DNA of 8,914 bases, from positions 22,102-31,015 of the forward strand of contig DXZV01000005.1 in the NCBI GenBank assembly GCA_019419485.1. Reading direction: 5' to 3'. The notes beneath the pieces were generated by a model, which did not search any database, had not been told where the DNA came from, and saw only the letters and a list, made by a program, of their open reading frames with translations. This document shows, piece by piece, positions 1-6,068 of this stretch. Position 1 is the stretch's first letter, and the number at the start of each line of letters is the position of its first letter. Position numbers and translations under genes: made by a program. The stretch comes from Collinsella sp. Its GTDB lineage: Bacteria; Actinomycetota; Coriobacteriia; Coriobacteriales; Coriobacteriaceae.

Positions 1-90
1 GCTCAATAATTGTTAGTTAACTATTTCTACCTGCGCTTCCTTTTAATTCAGTGAAATTGGCCTCATCTCGTCAAATGCCGAATTCACGTA
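1..90. other. AT-rich flank, probable end of an integrated element
   Basis: This stretch is clearly richer in A and T than the rest of the window and carries no convincing gene. It contains a perfect 10-base palindrome TAGTTAACTA (14-23). It abuts the tRNA 3' remnant exactly where the 5' half of the tRNA should be, but no D-arm and no acceptor strand matching the 3' end (GCCAGCG would be expected) is present. I infer that it is the terminal part of an integrated element that continues left of the window. No integrase is visible here, so the nature of the element is unknown. Confidence 0.45.
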
Positions 91-135
91 CTCGTAAAGC
101 GGGGGTCACCGGTTCGAGCCCGGTCGCTGGCTCCA
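91..135 (+). tRNA. 3' half of a tRNA gene (probable tRNA-Thr, anticodon CGT), remnant at an attachment site
   Basis: From the anticodon loop onward the sequence fits a tRNA perfectly: loop CTCGTAA (91-97, anticodon CGT at 93-95), anticodon-stem 3' strand AGCGG (98-102), variable loop GGGTC (103-107), T stem ACCGG/CCGGT (108-112 and 120-124) around the loop TTCGAGC, acceptor strand CGCTGGC (125-131), discriminator T (132) and encoded CCA (133-135). Nothing upstream pairs with the anticodon stem or the acceptor strand, so the gene lacks its 5' half and cannot give a functional tRNA. Tyrosine integrases are known to use tRNA anticodon loops as crossover sites and to leave such a 3' copy at one junction. 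The identity as tRNA-Thr rests on the anticodon alone. Confidence 0.8.
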
Positions 136-146
136 TTGCTCAAGAT

Positions 147-169
147 AGCCGCCTTCGGGCGGCTTTTTT
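147..169 (+). terminator. Rho-independent terminator after the tRNA remnant
   Basis: A perfect 7-bp stem AGCCGCC/GGCGGCT (147-153 and 158-164) is capped by a stable TTCG tetraloop and followed by five further T residues (165-169). It lies 11 bases after the CCA end, as expected for the native terminator of the tRNA gene. This suggests that the sequence to its right is the chromosomal side of the junction. Confidence 0.9.
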
Positions 170-392
170 GTTGCCGATTTTGAGTGCGTGCGCGCCAATC
201 CAAGCATCGCCACGTCAACAGCGGCCCACTCGGTGGACTTCGGGTTTAATGCTTAGGGGCGGGGATTTACCAAAGTGAAATCTTAATGAAAAGAAACCCA
301 GCTGCAACAATTGCCATGGTGAGGGCTCGAATTGGCCATATAGATCTAAAATAGTCACGATATACAAATGTCGAGAGACGTTGGGGATATAG
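170..392. other. Intergenic stretch without a supported gene
   Basis: Nothing in these 223 bases is convincing as a gene. A 22-codon frame beginning at 286 and ending at 354 starts MKRNPAAT, but it has no clear ribosome binding site and no recognisable content. A weak TATACA (361-366) could act as a -10 element for the gene at 393, but I could not find a matching -35 hexamer. Confidence 0.4.
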
Positions 393-902
393 ATGAAAAG
401 AACTAAGGGTTTTCTTTTGTTGGTATTGATGCTGCTCGGACTGTTCTGCCTGAGTGGCCCTTCTTGGGCCAAGGCTGTCTGTCCTGAAGGTGAGCCTCAG
501 CAGTCTTATACGGGCAGTCTGCTGATAACTGCTAAGGAGGGCGATGCCGACTCTCAGTCTTGGGTAAATCCCCTTGCCACTTTTGAGGGGGACGGCGGAA
601 CGGTCAAGCTTGACCATATTGGTAGCGGGATTTTGAGGTGGCAAGTTCTTCCGGACAAAATTGCGAACGATCCCTTCTCTTTTGCTGGAACGATATATCT
701 ATACAAGGTTGTGAGCGGAAAACAAAAATACGTCGATTGCTATCCGACAAACGGGTCTGGAATTGCATTCACCGGCATTTCGGGGCAGATTGATACACAT
801 GTACGAAAGGGAACCTATGTGGTGCGTTGGGTTGGAGCTGCTGCAGGCCCGATATGGATTGCGGTCTTGCGCCCCGATGTCCAAATAGGTTTCTCTCTCT
901 AG
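393..902 (+). CDS. Secreted protein of unknown function with Sec signal peptide
   Basis: I do not recognise this 169-residue protein. Its N-terminus is a typical Sec signal peptide: MKRTK, a hydrophobic core of about 16 residues (7-22), then a likely signal peptidase I site after Ala26 (SWA-KA). A cysteine at position 19 lies in the hydrophobic segment but does not fit a lipobox, so a lipoprotein is unlikely. The mature part is about 143 residues, rich in Gly, Val, Ile and aromatic residues in short alternating stretches, which suggests a beta-sandwich fold. It contains only two cysteines (30 and 116), which could form one disulfide. There is no sortase motif or C-terminal membrane anchor, so it is probably released or held by a partner. 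The Shine-Dalgarno (TTGGGGAT) is weak. Base composition is less G+C-rich than the sugar genes downstream. The next gene starts 14 bases after its stop, so the two are probably co-transcribed. Confidence 0.7.
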   Translation: MKRTKGFLLLVLMLLGLFCLSGPSWAKAVCPEGEPQQSYTGSLLITAKEGDADSQSWVNPLATFEGDGGTVKLDHIGSGILRWQVLPDKIANDPFSFAGTIYLYKVVSGKQKYVDCYPTNGSGIAFTGISGQIDTHVRKGTYVVRWVGAAAGPIWIAVLRPDVQIGFSL

Positions 903-916
903 ACGGGAAGTTGCTC

Positions 917-1282
917 ATGAACGCCATATACGACGGGGATGACTGGGTCGATCATTATACTTGGCGCCTGGTCGGCTCGAACGACAATGGGGATGTGGTG
1001 TTTGATGGACTATGTCCAAAGCATCTCCATCCTTTTGTCTCGTCGTTAATTGAGAGTTCCGCTCGTGTTGCCCCCTACAGCTCGGCATCGCTTCATGATA
1101 CGGACGTTTTGAAGACCATAAGGGAATCAATTGACGAGGGCACGATGAGCGGCCCGCTGTTTTCTCGGCTTGTGGGGCTAGATGAGATTGGCTCGAAACG
1201 ACTGCTTGCGGGCGAAAAAGTGGAACTCACTTATCGGTCGATGATTTCAATCCTGCGGCTAGCCGATGTTCTTCGCAAATAA
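917..1282 (+). CDS. Small protein of unknown function with C-terminal Cro/C1-like helix-turn-helix
   Basis: This encodes 121 residues starting at the ATG at 917. An in-frame ATG at 827 would overlap the upstream gene by 76 bases and add a Cys/Arg-rich stretch that looks out-of-frame; the 917 start has GGGAAG (905-910) at suitable distance. The N-terminal half (to about residue 60, with DGDDWVDHYTWRLVG) is unlike any family I can name. The C-terminal part (about 63-120) follows the Xre/Cro pattern: a helix VLKTIRES, then LFSRLVGLDEIGSKRLLAGE, which matches the 'LA..tGls...i.r...G' helix-turn-helix core, then SMISILRLADVL, which matches the closing 'tl.kiA.aL' helix. A DNA-binding or antitoxin-like role is therefore plausible but inferred by eye. 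The gene directly follows the secreted-protein gene and shares its lower G+C, so the pair may be foreign. Confidence 0.65.
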   Translation: MNAIYDGDDWVDHYTWRLVGSNDNGDVVFDGLCPKHLHPFVSSLIESSARVAPYSSASLHDTDVLKTIRESIDEGTMSGPLFSRLVGLDEIGSKRLLAGEKVELTYRSMISILRLADVLRK

Positions 1283-1310
1283 ATGAGGCTTCCCTATTCA
1301 AAACAGAAAA

Positions 1311-1354
1311 CCCCGCCAAACGTGATTTCCCTAGGGAAAACCCGTTTGGCGGGG
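1311..1354 (-). terminator. Rho-independent terminator of the YhcH-containing operon
   Basis: A perfect 12-bp stem CCCCGCCAAACG / CGTTTGGCGGGG (1311-1322 and 1343-1354) encloses a second self-complementary segment, TTTCCCTAGGGAAA (1326-1339). On the minus strand it is followed by TTTTCTGTTTT (complement of 1300-1310), which is a good U-tract. There is no T-run on the plus side, so it terminates mainly minus-strand transcription coming from the gene at 1417-1890. It could still act as a 3' structure for the plus-strand gene ending at 1282. Confidence 0.85.
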
Positions 1355-1359
1355 TCCTA

Positions 1360-1385
1360 GCGTGATTTCCCTAGGGGAATCACGC
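1360..1385. repeat. Second hairpin sharing a 16-base direct repeat with the terminator
   Basis: GCGTGATT (1360-1367) pairs with AATCACGC (1378-1385), with a T-G wobble and CCC/GGG inside, giving a nearly perfect 11-12 bp hairpin with loop CTAG. The 16-mer CGTGATTTCCCTAGGG occurs exactly twice, at 1321-1336 (inside the terminator loop) and at 1361-1376 (here). Neither side carries a U-tract, so this hairpin alone is not a classical terminator. Confidence 0.75.
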
Positions 1386-1416
1386 CATCAGACGAACAGC
1401 TCAGCCGAGCAGCTCG

Positions 1417-1890
1417 CTACTCCTCCCAGTAAGCATCTGCAAGCAGCTTAAAGCAGATCTTCTTGACCGGCTGCGCGCCGTCGCCCGGGAACTCGAGCGT
1501 GGGCATGTGAGGCTCGCCGGCAACGAACAGCGCGAACTTGTCGTCAGCAAGATCGCCGGCAATCGAAGCGTCGGAATCGACCAGATCGTAGTCGTCCTTC
1601 TCGTCAAACTCCTGGACCAGCGTCAGGCTGCCCGTGGCAACCTTAAAGGCCTCGCGACCCTCGACATCGATCTGCAGGTCGTGATAGCGCTGATGCGTCT
1701 CATAGTGAGCCTCGGCCTCGGGACGCGTCGTGGGAGCCATGACGTTCGCAAAGACCTTGTCGCCCAGAATCGGATGGCTGCCGACCTCGAGCTCCGCCGG
1801 ATCGTTCTCCTCGAGCCAATCAATCAGCACGTCGAGGCCCTTGAGCATTCCGCGGTATTCCTCGATATCGCCCAATGCACCGTAAATCAT
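1417..1890 (-). CDS. YhcH/YjgK/YiaL (NanQ-type) sugar anomerase
   Basis: The 157-residue product has the length and pattern of the YhcH/YjgK/YiaL (DUF386) cupin family, whose E. coli member NanQ speeds anomerisation of N-acetylneuraminate. Visible family features are the start MIYGALGDIEEY, the central AHYETHQRYHDLQIDVEGRE (61-80) with clustered His and Asp residues of the metal site, the GEPHMP turn (125-130), and the closing PVKKICFKL. In this locus it would probably act on an amino sugar or its phosphate, assisting the deaminase or kinase steps; the true substrate cannot be read from the sequence. The start is supported by GAGAGGGG six to seven bases upstream. It is the last gene of the minus-strand run epimerase - kinase - nagA remnant - yhcH and is followed by a strong terminator. 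A sialic acid role is possible, but no other nan gene is present. Confidence 0.85.
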   Translation of the reverse strand: MIYGALGDIEEYRGMLKGLDVLIDWLEENDPAELEVGSHPILGDKVFANVMAPTTRPEAEAHYETHQRYHDLQIDVEGREAFKVATGSLTLVQEFDEKDDYDLVDSDASIAGDLADDKFALFVAGEPHMPTLEFPGDGAQPVKKICFKLLADAYWEE

Positions 1891-1922
1891 CTAAATCCCC
1901 TCTCGGATCGTTTCTTTGGCGG

Positions 1923-2054
1923 CTACTCGGCAAACGCATTGCCGACGCTGTTGCCGCCCACACACGTCTCGACCAGGGTAAGGTCGGGACTGAACACGAC
2001 AAAGCCGGCGTCGCGCCCCGGCATAATGCTACTGCACTTATCGTCGACATGAGC
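1923..2054 (-). pseudogene. C-terminal remnant of a second nagA (N-acetylhexosamine-6-phosphate deacetylase)
   Basis: Read on the minus strand, these bases encode 43 residues, beginning AHVDDKCSSIMPGRDAGFVV and ending VGGNSVGNAFAE plus a TAG stop. They align without gaps to residues 347-389 of the complete deacetylase at 4781-5950, with 33 of 43 residues identical by my count. The catalytic barrel and all metal ligands are missing, and no start codon with a ribosome binding site is present, so this is a decayed or recombined 3' end. The DNA similarity is also obvious (compare 1924-2050 with 4782-4908) and stops close to the shared stop codon. It lies in the same reading frame as the kinase upstream: after the kinase TAG at 2088-2090 the frame is open through the remnant. 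Confidence 0.85.
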
Positions 2055-2087
2055 TAGCAAGCGATGCCGGGGCCGCAACCCAAACTC

Positions 2088-3023
2088 CTACAGCTCGGTC
2101 ACGACAACGCCGTTGTAGACCTCGTCCCAACGATCCATGACCAGATGGCCGGTCATGGGATCCATGGCGTTGAGCTTGCCGCAGGTGTTGGCGGTACGCA
2201 GCACCGTCTCATCGTCGGCGCCGGCAGCAATCGCATGTGCGAAGCCGGCAATGGTCGAATCGCCAGAGCCCGTAGCGTTGACGGCGGGGATATCGGGGGT
2301 CTTGGCACGGAACGCACGGCCGTTATGGAAGCCCACGGAACCGGCGGCGCCCATGGACACGACGACCCAGGGGATATCGGAGAAGCGGGCGTCAGAGGCG
2401 AGCGCGGCGCGGAGCTCGTCCACATCGTCGGTGGTAAAGCTCGTGCCCAGAAGGCCGTTGATCTCGGTCAGGTTAGGCTTGACCAGCTCGGGCTTAATTT
2501 CGGACTTAAGGGCGGCCTCGAGCGAAGCACCCGAGGTATCGAGCAACACCTTGGCGCCGGCGTTCTCGGCAATGCCCGTAATCTTGGCATAGTAGTCTGC
2601 CTCGACACCGCGGGGCAGCGAACCCGAAATGGTGACGACGTCGGCCTTGCCTGCAAGCTCGGTAAACTTGGCAGTAAAGGCATCGAGCTCCTCGGGGGCA
2701 ATTGTCGGGCCGCTCTCGAGCAGCTCGGTCTGGTTGCCGGCGTGGAGGATGTTGAGGCAAATGCGAGTCTCGCCCTTGATGGGCACAAAGTCGTTGTTAA
2801 TGCCGTTGGCGTCCATGAGCTCAGCCATGTAGGCGCCCATGTGGCCGCCGAGCAGACCGGTTGCCACAACGTCGTCACCCAGCTGACCCAGCACACGGGC
2901 CACGTTGAGGCCCTTGCCGCCGGCGGTCTTTTCGGGCGTCACACGGTTGACGTCGTCGATAACGAGCTCATCGAGCTGATAGCGCGTATCGACAGACGGG
3001 TTCATCGTAACGGTGAGGATCAT
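2088..3023 (-). CDS. PfkB-family hexose-phosphate kinase, probable tagatose-6-phosphate kinase (LacC/FruK type)
   Basis: This 311-residue enzyme belongs to the 1-phosphofructokinase/tagatose-6-phosphate kinase branch of the PfkB (ribokinase) family. The N-terminus MILTVTMNPSVD is typical of FruK and LacC. The first signature GGKGLNVARVLGQLG is at 35-49, the substrate-side motif SGSLPRG at 133-139, KPNLTE at 182-187, and the ATP/anion-hole signature NATGSGDSTIAG at 249-260 with Asp255 as catalytic base. The GSGDST form is closer to LacC than to the GAGDS of most FruK proteins. In this context it probably phosphorylates tagatose-6-phosphate, the product of AgaS, to tagatose-1,6-bisphosphate; fructose-1-phosphate as substrate cannot be excluded. 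A strong AGGAG precedes the start by six bases. It follows the epimerase by 59 bases and is probably in the same transcript. The aldolase needed next is not in the window. Confidence 0.88.
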   Translation of the reverse strand: MILTVTMNPSVDTRYQLDELVIDDVNRVTPEKTAGGKGLNVARVLGQLGDDVVATGLLGGHMGAYMAELMDANGINNDFVPIKGETRICLNILHAGNQTELLESGPTIAPEELDAFTAKFTELAGKADVVTISGSLPRGVEADYYAKITGIAENAGAKVLLDTSGASLEAALKSEIKPELVKPNLTEINGLLGTSFTTDDVDELRAALASDARFSDIPWVVVSMGAAGSVGFHNGRAFRAKTPDIPAVNATGSGDSTIAGFAHAIAAGADDETVLRTANTCGKLNAMDPMTGHLVMDRWDEVYNGVVVTEL

Positions 3024-3082
3024 TTTTAGCTCCTTATCTCGCAGGCTCCTTGTGCCTCGCGATACGAGTCGACAAAACGGAA

Positions 3083-3964
3083 TTACAGAATCTCAATCGT
3101 GAACGAGCGAACGATGGTCTCCTTGGGCTTGGCGACAAGGCAGCCGCGCTTATGCTCAAGTACGTCGTCCTCATCGGAGCAGGTCGAAAGGCCGCCCCAG
3201 GGCTCAACTGCCACAAAATCGCCCTCGGGCTTACTCCACACAATGAGATACGGGAAACCCTCAAAGCTCAGGCGAACGCCTTTGTCCTCGCCCTTCTTGG
3301 AAAGCGTGACCTGACGGCTCTCGAGCACATCAAAGATGGTCTCCGCAAAATCGAAGAGCTCGTGCGACAGGGGCAGCGTCTTTCCCACCATGGGGTTCTT
3401 GGAGCGGTTTGCCACGTCAATCAATCCAGTCGAGGGAACGGCGGTGCAGAGCTCCGCAGCCTCGTCTTTCTCAAAGCGCAACTCGTAGTCCGAATAGGCC
3501 TCGCCCTCATCGAGCGGACACCTAAAGCCGGGATGACCGCCAATAAAGAACGGCATGTCCTCGGTTCCCTCGTTGGTCACCTCATAGGAGACGCGCACGG
3601 CATCCCCCTCAAGCGTATAACGAGCGACAAGCTTAAACGGGTACGGATAATCGCTCAGCAGCGCGGCGTTATCCTCCGAAGCCAGGCACATCGCCAGCTC
3701 GTTCTCGCTCTGGCTCAGCAGCTTCCACTCCTGTTTGCGCGCAAACCCATGGCGAGCGAGCTTTACATGATGCCCGGCAAACGTCATGGCGTTGTTATCG
3801 CGCAAGCCTCCGCAAATCGGGAAGCAAATCGGTGCCTGACCGGACCACACGGCGGGATCGCCCTGCCACAGATACTCGCGACCTCCGGCCTCGATCGAGG
3901 TAAACGAACCACCAGCCGTGGACACCGTAATAGAAATCGAATCGTTGGAGAGAGCGTATTCCAT
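3083..3964 (-). CDS. Aldose 1-epimerase family protein (LacX-like galactose mutarotase)
   Basis: The 293-residue product is a galactose-mutarotase-like (COG2017) protein interconverting alpha and beta anomers of a free or phosphorylated aldose. Visible features are a beta-rich N-terminus, ICFPICGGLRDN (46-57), the HGFA motif with His72, the IGGHPGFRCPL motif with His144, and VAVEPWGGLS with Glu254, matching the His/His/Glu active site of the family. The GGHPGF form resembles the LacX-like subgroup often found with lactose/tagatose-6-phosphate genes, which fits the neighbouring kinase. I placed the start at the ATG at 3964 because AAAGGA lies at suitable distance and the protein then begins MEYALSNDSISIT, the family's usual start; an upstream frame to 4099 would add 45 residues without family resemblance. 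It appears to be the first gene of the minus-strand operon ending at 1311. Confidence 0.85.
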   Translation of the reverse strand: MEYALSNDSISITVSTAGGSFTSIEAGGREYLWQGDPAVWSGQAPICFPICGGLRDNNAMTFAGHHVKLARHGFARKQEWKLLSQSENELAMCLASEDNAALLSDYPYPFKLVARYTLEGDAVRVSYEVTNEGTEDMPFFIGGHPGFRCPLDEGEAYSDYELRFEKDEAAELCTAVPSTGLIDVANRSKNPMVGKTLPLSHELFDFAETIFDVLESRQVTLSKKGEDKGVRLSFEGFPYLIVWSKPEGDFVAVEPWGGLSTCSDEDDVLEHKRGCLVAKPKETIVRSFTIEIL

Positions 3965-4120
3965 TGCCCATCCTTTCGAACAACTGCTTTTTGCTCGCAA
4001 GAACCCGTCTCGGCCCTGACCAAAGGACAAACCCGCACGTTCATCGATGCATCCGGTTTCCCAGCCATACAACGGGGTACCATACAGACATTGATGCAAT
4101 TACAGCTGAAAGGCCTTCTT
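3965..4120. other. Divergent intergenic region between epimerase and flavodoxin genes
   Basis: These 156 bases must hold the promoters for both the minus-strand epimerase operon and the plus-strand flavodoxin gene. I could not identify a good -10/-35 pair in either direction. A GGTACC palindrome lies at 4076-4081. The CTGGT-N4-ACCAG palindrome seen before agaS is not repeated here. Confidence 0.4.
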
Positions 4121-4705
4121 ATGCGAACCATCATCCTCTACGCCTCGCGCCATCACGGCAATACGAAAAAGCTCGTGGACGCCATCGTCGAGGCGCACCC
4201 CGAGATCGATACCCTCGACGTGAAGTCACTCGGCAAAAACGAGTACCCCAACCTGCACGAATATCATCTAATCGGCGTCGCCACGGGCATCTATTACTCC
4301 GAGATCGACAAGGACATGGCACGCGTGCTCACTAACGTGCTGCAGCCGCAGGACAAGGTGTTTGGCCTTATGACCTACGGTGGCAAAAACAAGTGGTACG
4401 GCAAGGATATCGATGGCATCTGCCGCATGAGGCAGGCCATCTTTATGGGTGTCTACGGCTGCCCCGGCTTTGATACGTGGGGTCCGTTCAAACTCACCGG
4501 CGGTGTGCAAAAGGGACACCCGACCGCTGAGGAAATTAAGGGCGCCGTCGACTTCTTCGACAAGATCGAAGACGAGTATGGCGACATCATCGTCGAAGAG
4601 TACGCCAAGCGCGAGAAGCGCCTAGCATACGAGAAGGAGCATCCTGCAGGAGGCCTGGTGGCCGGCGTTAAGCGCACGGCAAAGAAGATTGCTAACAAGC
4701 TGTAA
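4121..4705 (+). CDS. Flavodoxin family protein
   Basis: The 194-residue product begins with the flavodoxin pattern: a first beta strand RTIILYAS, then the phosphate-binding loop SRHHGNT (8-14) in place of the usual T/S-x-T-G-N-T, and a helix TKKLVDAIVE. The second strand and a loop (HLIGVATGIYY) and KVFGLMTYGG match the FMN-binding region of short flavodoxin-fold proteins. It probably binds FMN and works as an electron carrier or small flavoreductase in the cytoplasm; its partner is unknown. The C-terminal ~30 residues are very basic (KREKRLAYEKE, VKRTAKKIANKL), extending past the usual flavodoxin core. GAAAGG seven to eight bases upstream supports the ATG at 4121; an in-frame ATG at 4094 is less likely. 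It is the only plus-strand gene inside the sugar locus and has its own terminator, so its link to sugar use is uncertain. Confidence 0.85.
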   Translation: MRTIILYASRHHGNTKKLVDAIVEAHPEIDTLDVKSLGKNEYPNLHEYHLIGVATGIYYSEIDKDMARVLTNVLQPQDKVFGLMTYGGKNKWYGKDIDGICRMRQAIFMGVYGCPGFDTWGPFKLTGGVQKGHPTAEEIKGAVDFFDKIEDEYGDIIVEEYAKREKRLAYEKEHPAGGLVAGVKRTAKKIANKL

Positions 4706-4736
4706 CTGTGAAGGTGCTTTTGAGCGTTTAACCCAT

Positions 4737-4774
4737 ACGGCGGGTCCGAGCAGATTCGGGCCCGCCGTCTTTTT
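4737..4774 (+). terminator. Rho-independent terminator of the flavodoxin gene
   Basis: ACGGCGGGTCCGA pairs with TCGGGCCCGCCGT (4737-4749 and 4756-4768; 13 bp with one T-G wobble), followed by C and five T residues (4770-4774). It sits between the converging flavodoxin and nagA genes. On the minus strand no U-tract follows, so it may stop nagA transcripts only weakly. Confidence 0.9.
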
Positions 4775-4780
4775 CTATCG

Positions 4781-5950
4781 TTACTCGGTAAAGGCGTTGC
4801 CGACGCTCTGGCCGCCAACATACGTCTCGACGAGAGTGAGCTCATGGTCGAACACGACAAAGTCGGCGTCGCGACCCGGCATGATGCTGCCGCACTTATC
4901 CTCGATGTGCGCGGAGCGTGCCGGCACCTCGGTTGCCATGCGAATGGCGATATCGGCGCTGGCGATGCCCCAGTCGACGATGTTCTTGACGCCCTGGGCA
5001 AGCGTGAGCACCGAGCCGGCAATGCTCTTGCCGTCAGCGAGCCAGCACAGGTTGTCCTTCATGATGACGTCCATGCCACCGCTGGTGTAGCTGCCCTCGG
5101 GCATGCCGCCGCAGCCCAGGCAGTCGGTGATGAGCACCGTATGCTGCCAGCCCTTGGCCTGCAGCAGCGCCTTGATGGCGGCAGGGTTAACGTGCTTGCC
5201 GTCACAGATGATCTCGGCGTAGGTCTCGGGCGTGGACATGGCAGCACCCACGACACCGGGCTCGCGGTGATGCAGCCCGCGCTGGCCGTTATAGGTATGC
5301 GTAAAGCAGCTGGCACCAGCGTTGATGGCGGCGATGCACTCATCGTAGGTGGCGTCGGAGTGACCGATGCTGGTCACCACACCCTTGGCGTTCAGAGCAG
5401 CCGCATAAGCAGCGGCGCCGTCGCGCTCGGCCGCCATGGCGCTCTTAACGATGCGACCGCCCGCAGCCTCCTGCCACTGATCGAAGACCTCCTCGGAGGG
5501 ATCGATAAGATAGGCGGGGTTCTGCGCGCCCACGTGCTTCATGGTAAAGAAGGGGCCCTCCAGGTAGATGCCCTGAATGCGAGCGCCGCAGAAGTCGGGA
5601 CCGCGACCCTCGTCAGCCTGAGCGATGGCGGCGCAGGCATCCTTGATCTGCTCGACGCCATCGGTGAACGTCGTGGGCAGCCAGCTGGTGGTACCGCGAC
5701 GGGCGAGCTCGGTCGAGCTGATATCGATGCCCTCGGGATCGTTATCGGTAGTTGAGTGGTTGTAGAAGCCATGGATGTGAGTATCGACCATACCCGGCGC
5801 GATCCACGATCCCGTGTAGTCCTTAATCTCGCAAGAGGGCTCGTCGGCCTGCCAGGCGCCAAAGACGCCATCCTCGACCATAAGATAGCCGCCCAGCTGC
5901 GGACCTGCCGGCAAGAAGAACTTGTCGGCCTTAATTGCGTACGTGCTCAT
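4781..5950 (-). CDS. N-acetylglucosamine/N-acetylgalactosamine-6-phosphate deacetylase (NagA/AgaA)
   Basis: This 389-residue amidohydrolase removes the acetyl group from GalNAc-6-P or GlcNAc-6-P in the cytoplasm, feeding the AgaS step. Family features are the metal-site motif DTHIHGF (56-62, His58 and His60), LEGPF (130-134, Glu131), the two metal histidines in GHSDATYDE (His197) and THTYNGQRG (His218), and the catalytic aspartate in ITDCLGCGG (Asp276); the C-terminus SIMPGRDADFVVFD is the usual return to the small beta domain. The pairing with agaS and the galactosamine context favour AgaA over NagA, but both act on similar substrates and sequence alone cannot decide. I start at the ATG at 5950, five bases after AAGGAG; a GTG at 5956 is too close to that site. 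A terminator separates it from agaS upstream, so it needs readthrough or its own promoter. A C-terminal copy of this gene lies at 1923-2054. Confidence 0.9.
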   Translation of the reverse strand: MSTYAIKADKFFLPAGPQLGGYLMVEDGVFGAWQADEPSCEIKDYTGSWIAPGMVDTHIHGFYNHSTTDNDPEGIDISSTELARRGTTSWLPTTFTDGVEQIKDACAAIAQADEGRGPDFCGARIQGIYLEGPFFTMKHVGAQNPAYLIDPSEEVFDQWQEAAGGRIVKSAMAAERDGAAAYAAALNAKGVVTSIGHSDATYDECIAAINAGASCFTHTYNGQRGLHHREPGVVGAAMSTPETYAEIICDGKHVNPAAIKALLQAKGWQHTVLITDCLGCGGMPEGSYTSGGMDVIMKDNLCWLADGKSIAGSVLTLAQGVKNIVDWGIASADIAIRMATEVPARSAHIEDKCGSIMPGRDADFVVFDHELTLVETYVGGQSVGNAFTE

Positions 5951-6006
5951 ATGCACTCCTTGCTTCTTGAAGCAGTTGACCGTGGTGACCTTATACCCGG
6001 TCCATG

Positions 6007-6050
6007 TAAAAACAAAAAGCGCCCGCCCGCCGTTATGAGCGGACGGGCGC
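6007..6050 (-). terminator. Rho-independent terminator after agaS
   Basis: On the minus strand a GC-rich hairpin (arms 6039-6050 and 6019-6030: GCGCCCG/CGGGCGC and CCGC/GCGG with one mismatch, loop of eight) is followed by CTTTTTGTTTTT (complement of about 6007-6018). It lies 19 bases after the agaS stop and about 70 bases before the deacetylase start, dividing the two genes. Confidence 0.9.
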
Positions 6051-6068
6051 CCTTACAGGGGGACGCGA

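Noticed and set aside
51..278. Plus-strand open frame of 75 codons across the tRNA remnant
   Set aside because: It runs through the tRNA 3' half and its terminator, has no ribosome binding site and no protein-like pattern.
286..354. 22-codon plus-strand frame beginning MKRNPAAT
   Set aside because: It is too short, with no clear ribosome binding site and no similarity I recognise; it could be chance.
2064..3029. 321-codon plus-strand open frame opposite the kinase
   Set aside because: It is a mirror of a high-G+C coding region, low in complexity (rich in Gly, Ala, Val, His), while the minus strand encodes a clear PfkB kinase.
3965..4099. N-terminal extension of the epimerase by 45 residues
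   Set aside because: The extension lacks family resemblance; the ATG at 3964 has a ribosome binding site and gives the family's usual start.
3050..4120. Upstream extension of the flavodoxin frame to a 551-codon protein
   Set aside because: The extension is antisense to the epimerase gene and the intergenic gap and shows no domain; the flavodoxin fold and a ribosome binding site begin at 4121.
4844..5755. 303-codon plus-strand frame opposite the deacetylase
   Set aside because: It is antisense to a complete NagA with all metal ligands; composition is typical of a shadow frame.
5982..6002. Possible second GntR operator (GGTGACCTTATACC) before the deacetylase
   Set aside because: The half-sites GGT and ACC are spaced eight apart instead of the agaS spacing, and the arms are only three bases; this is not enough to call a site.
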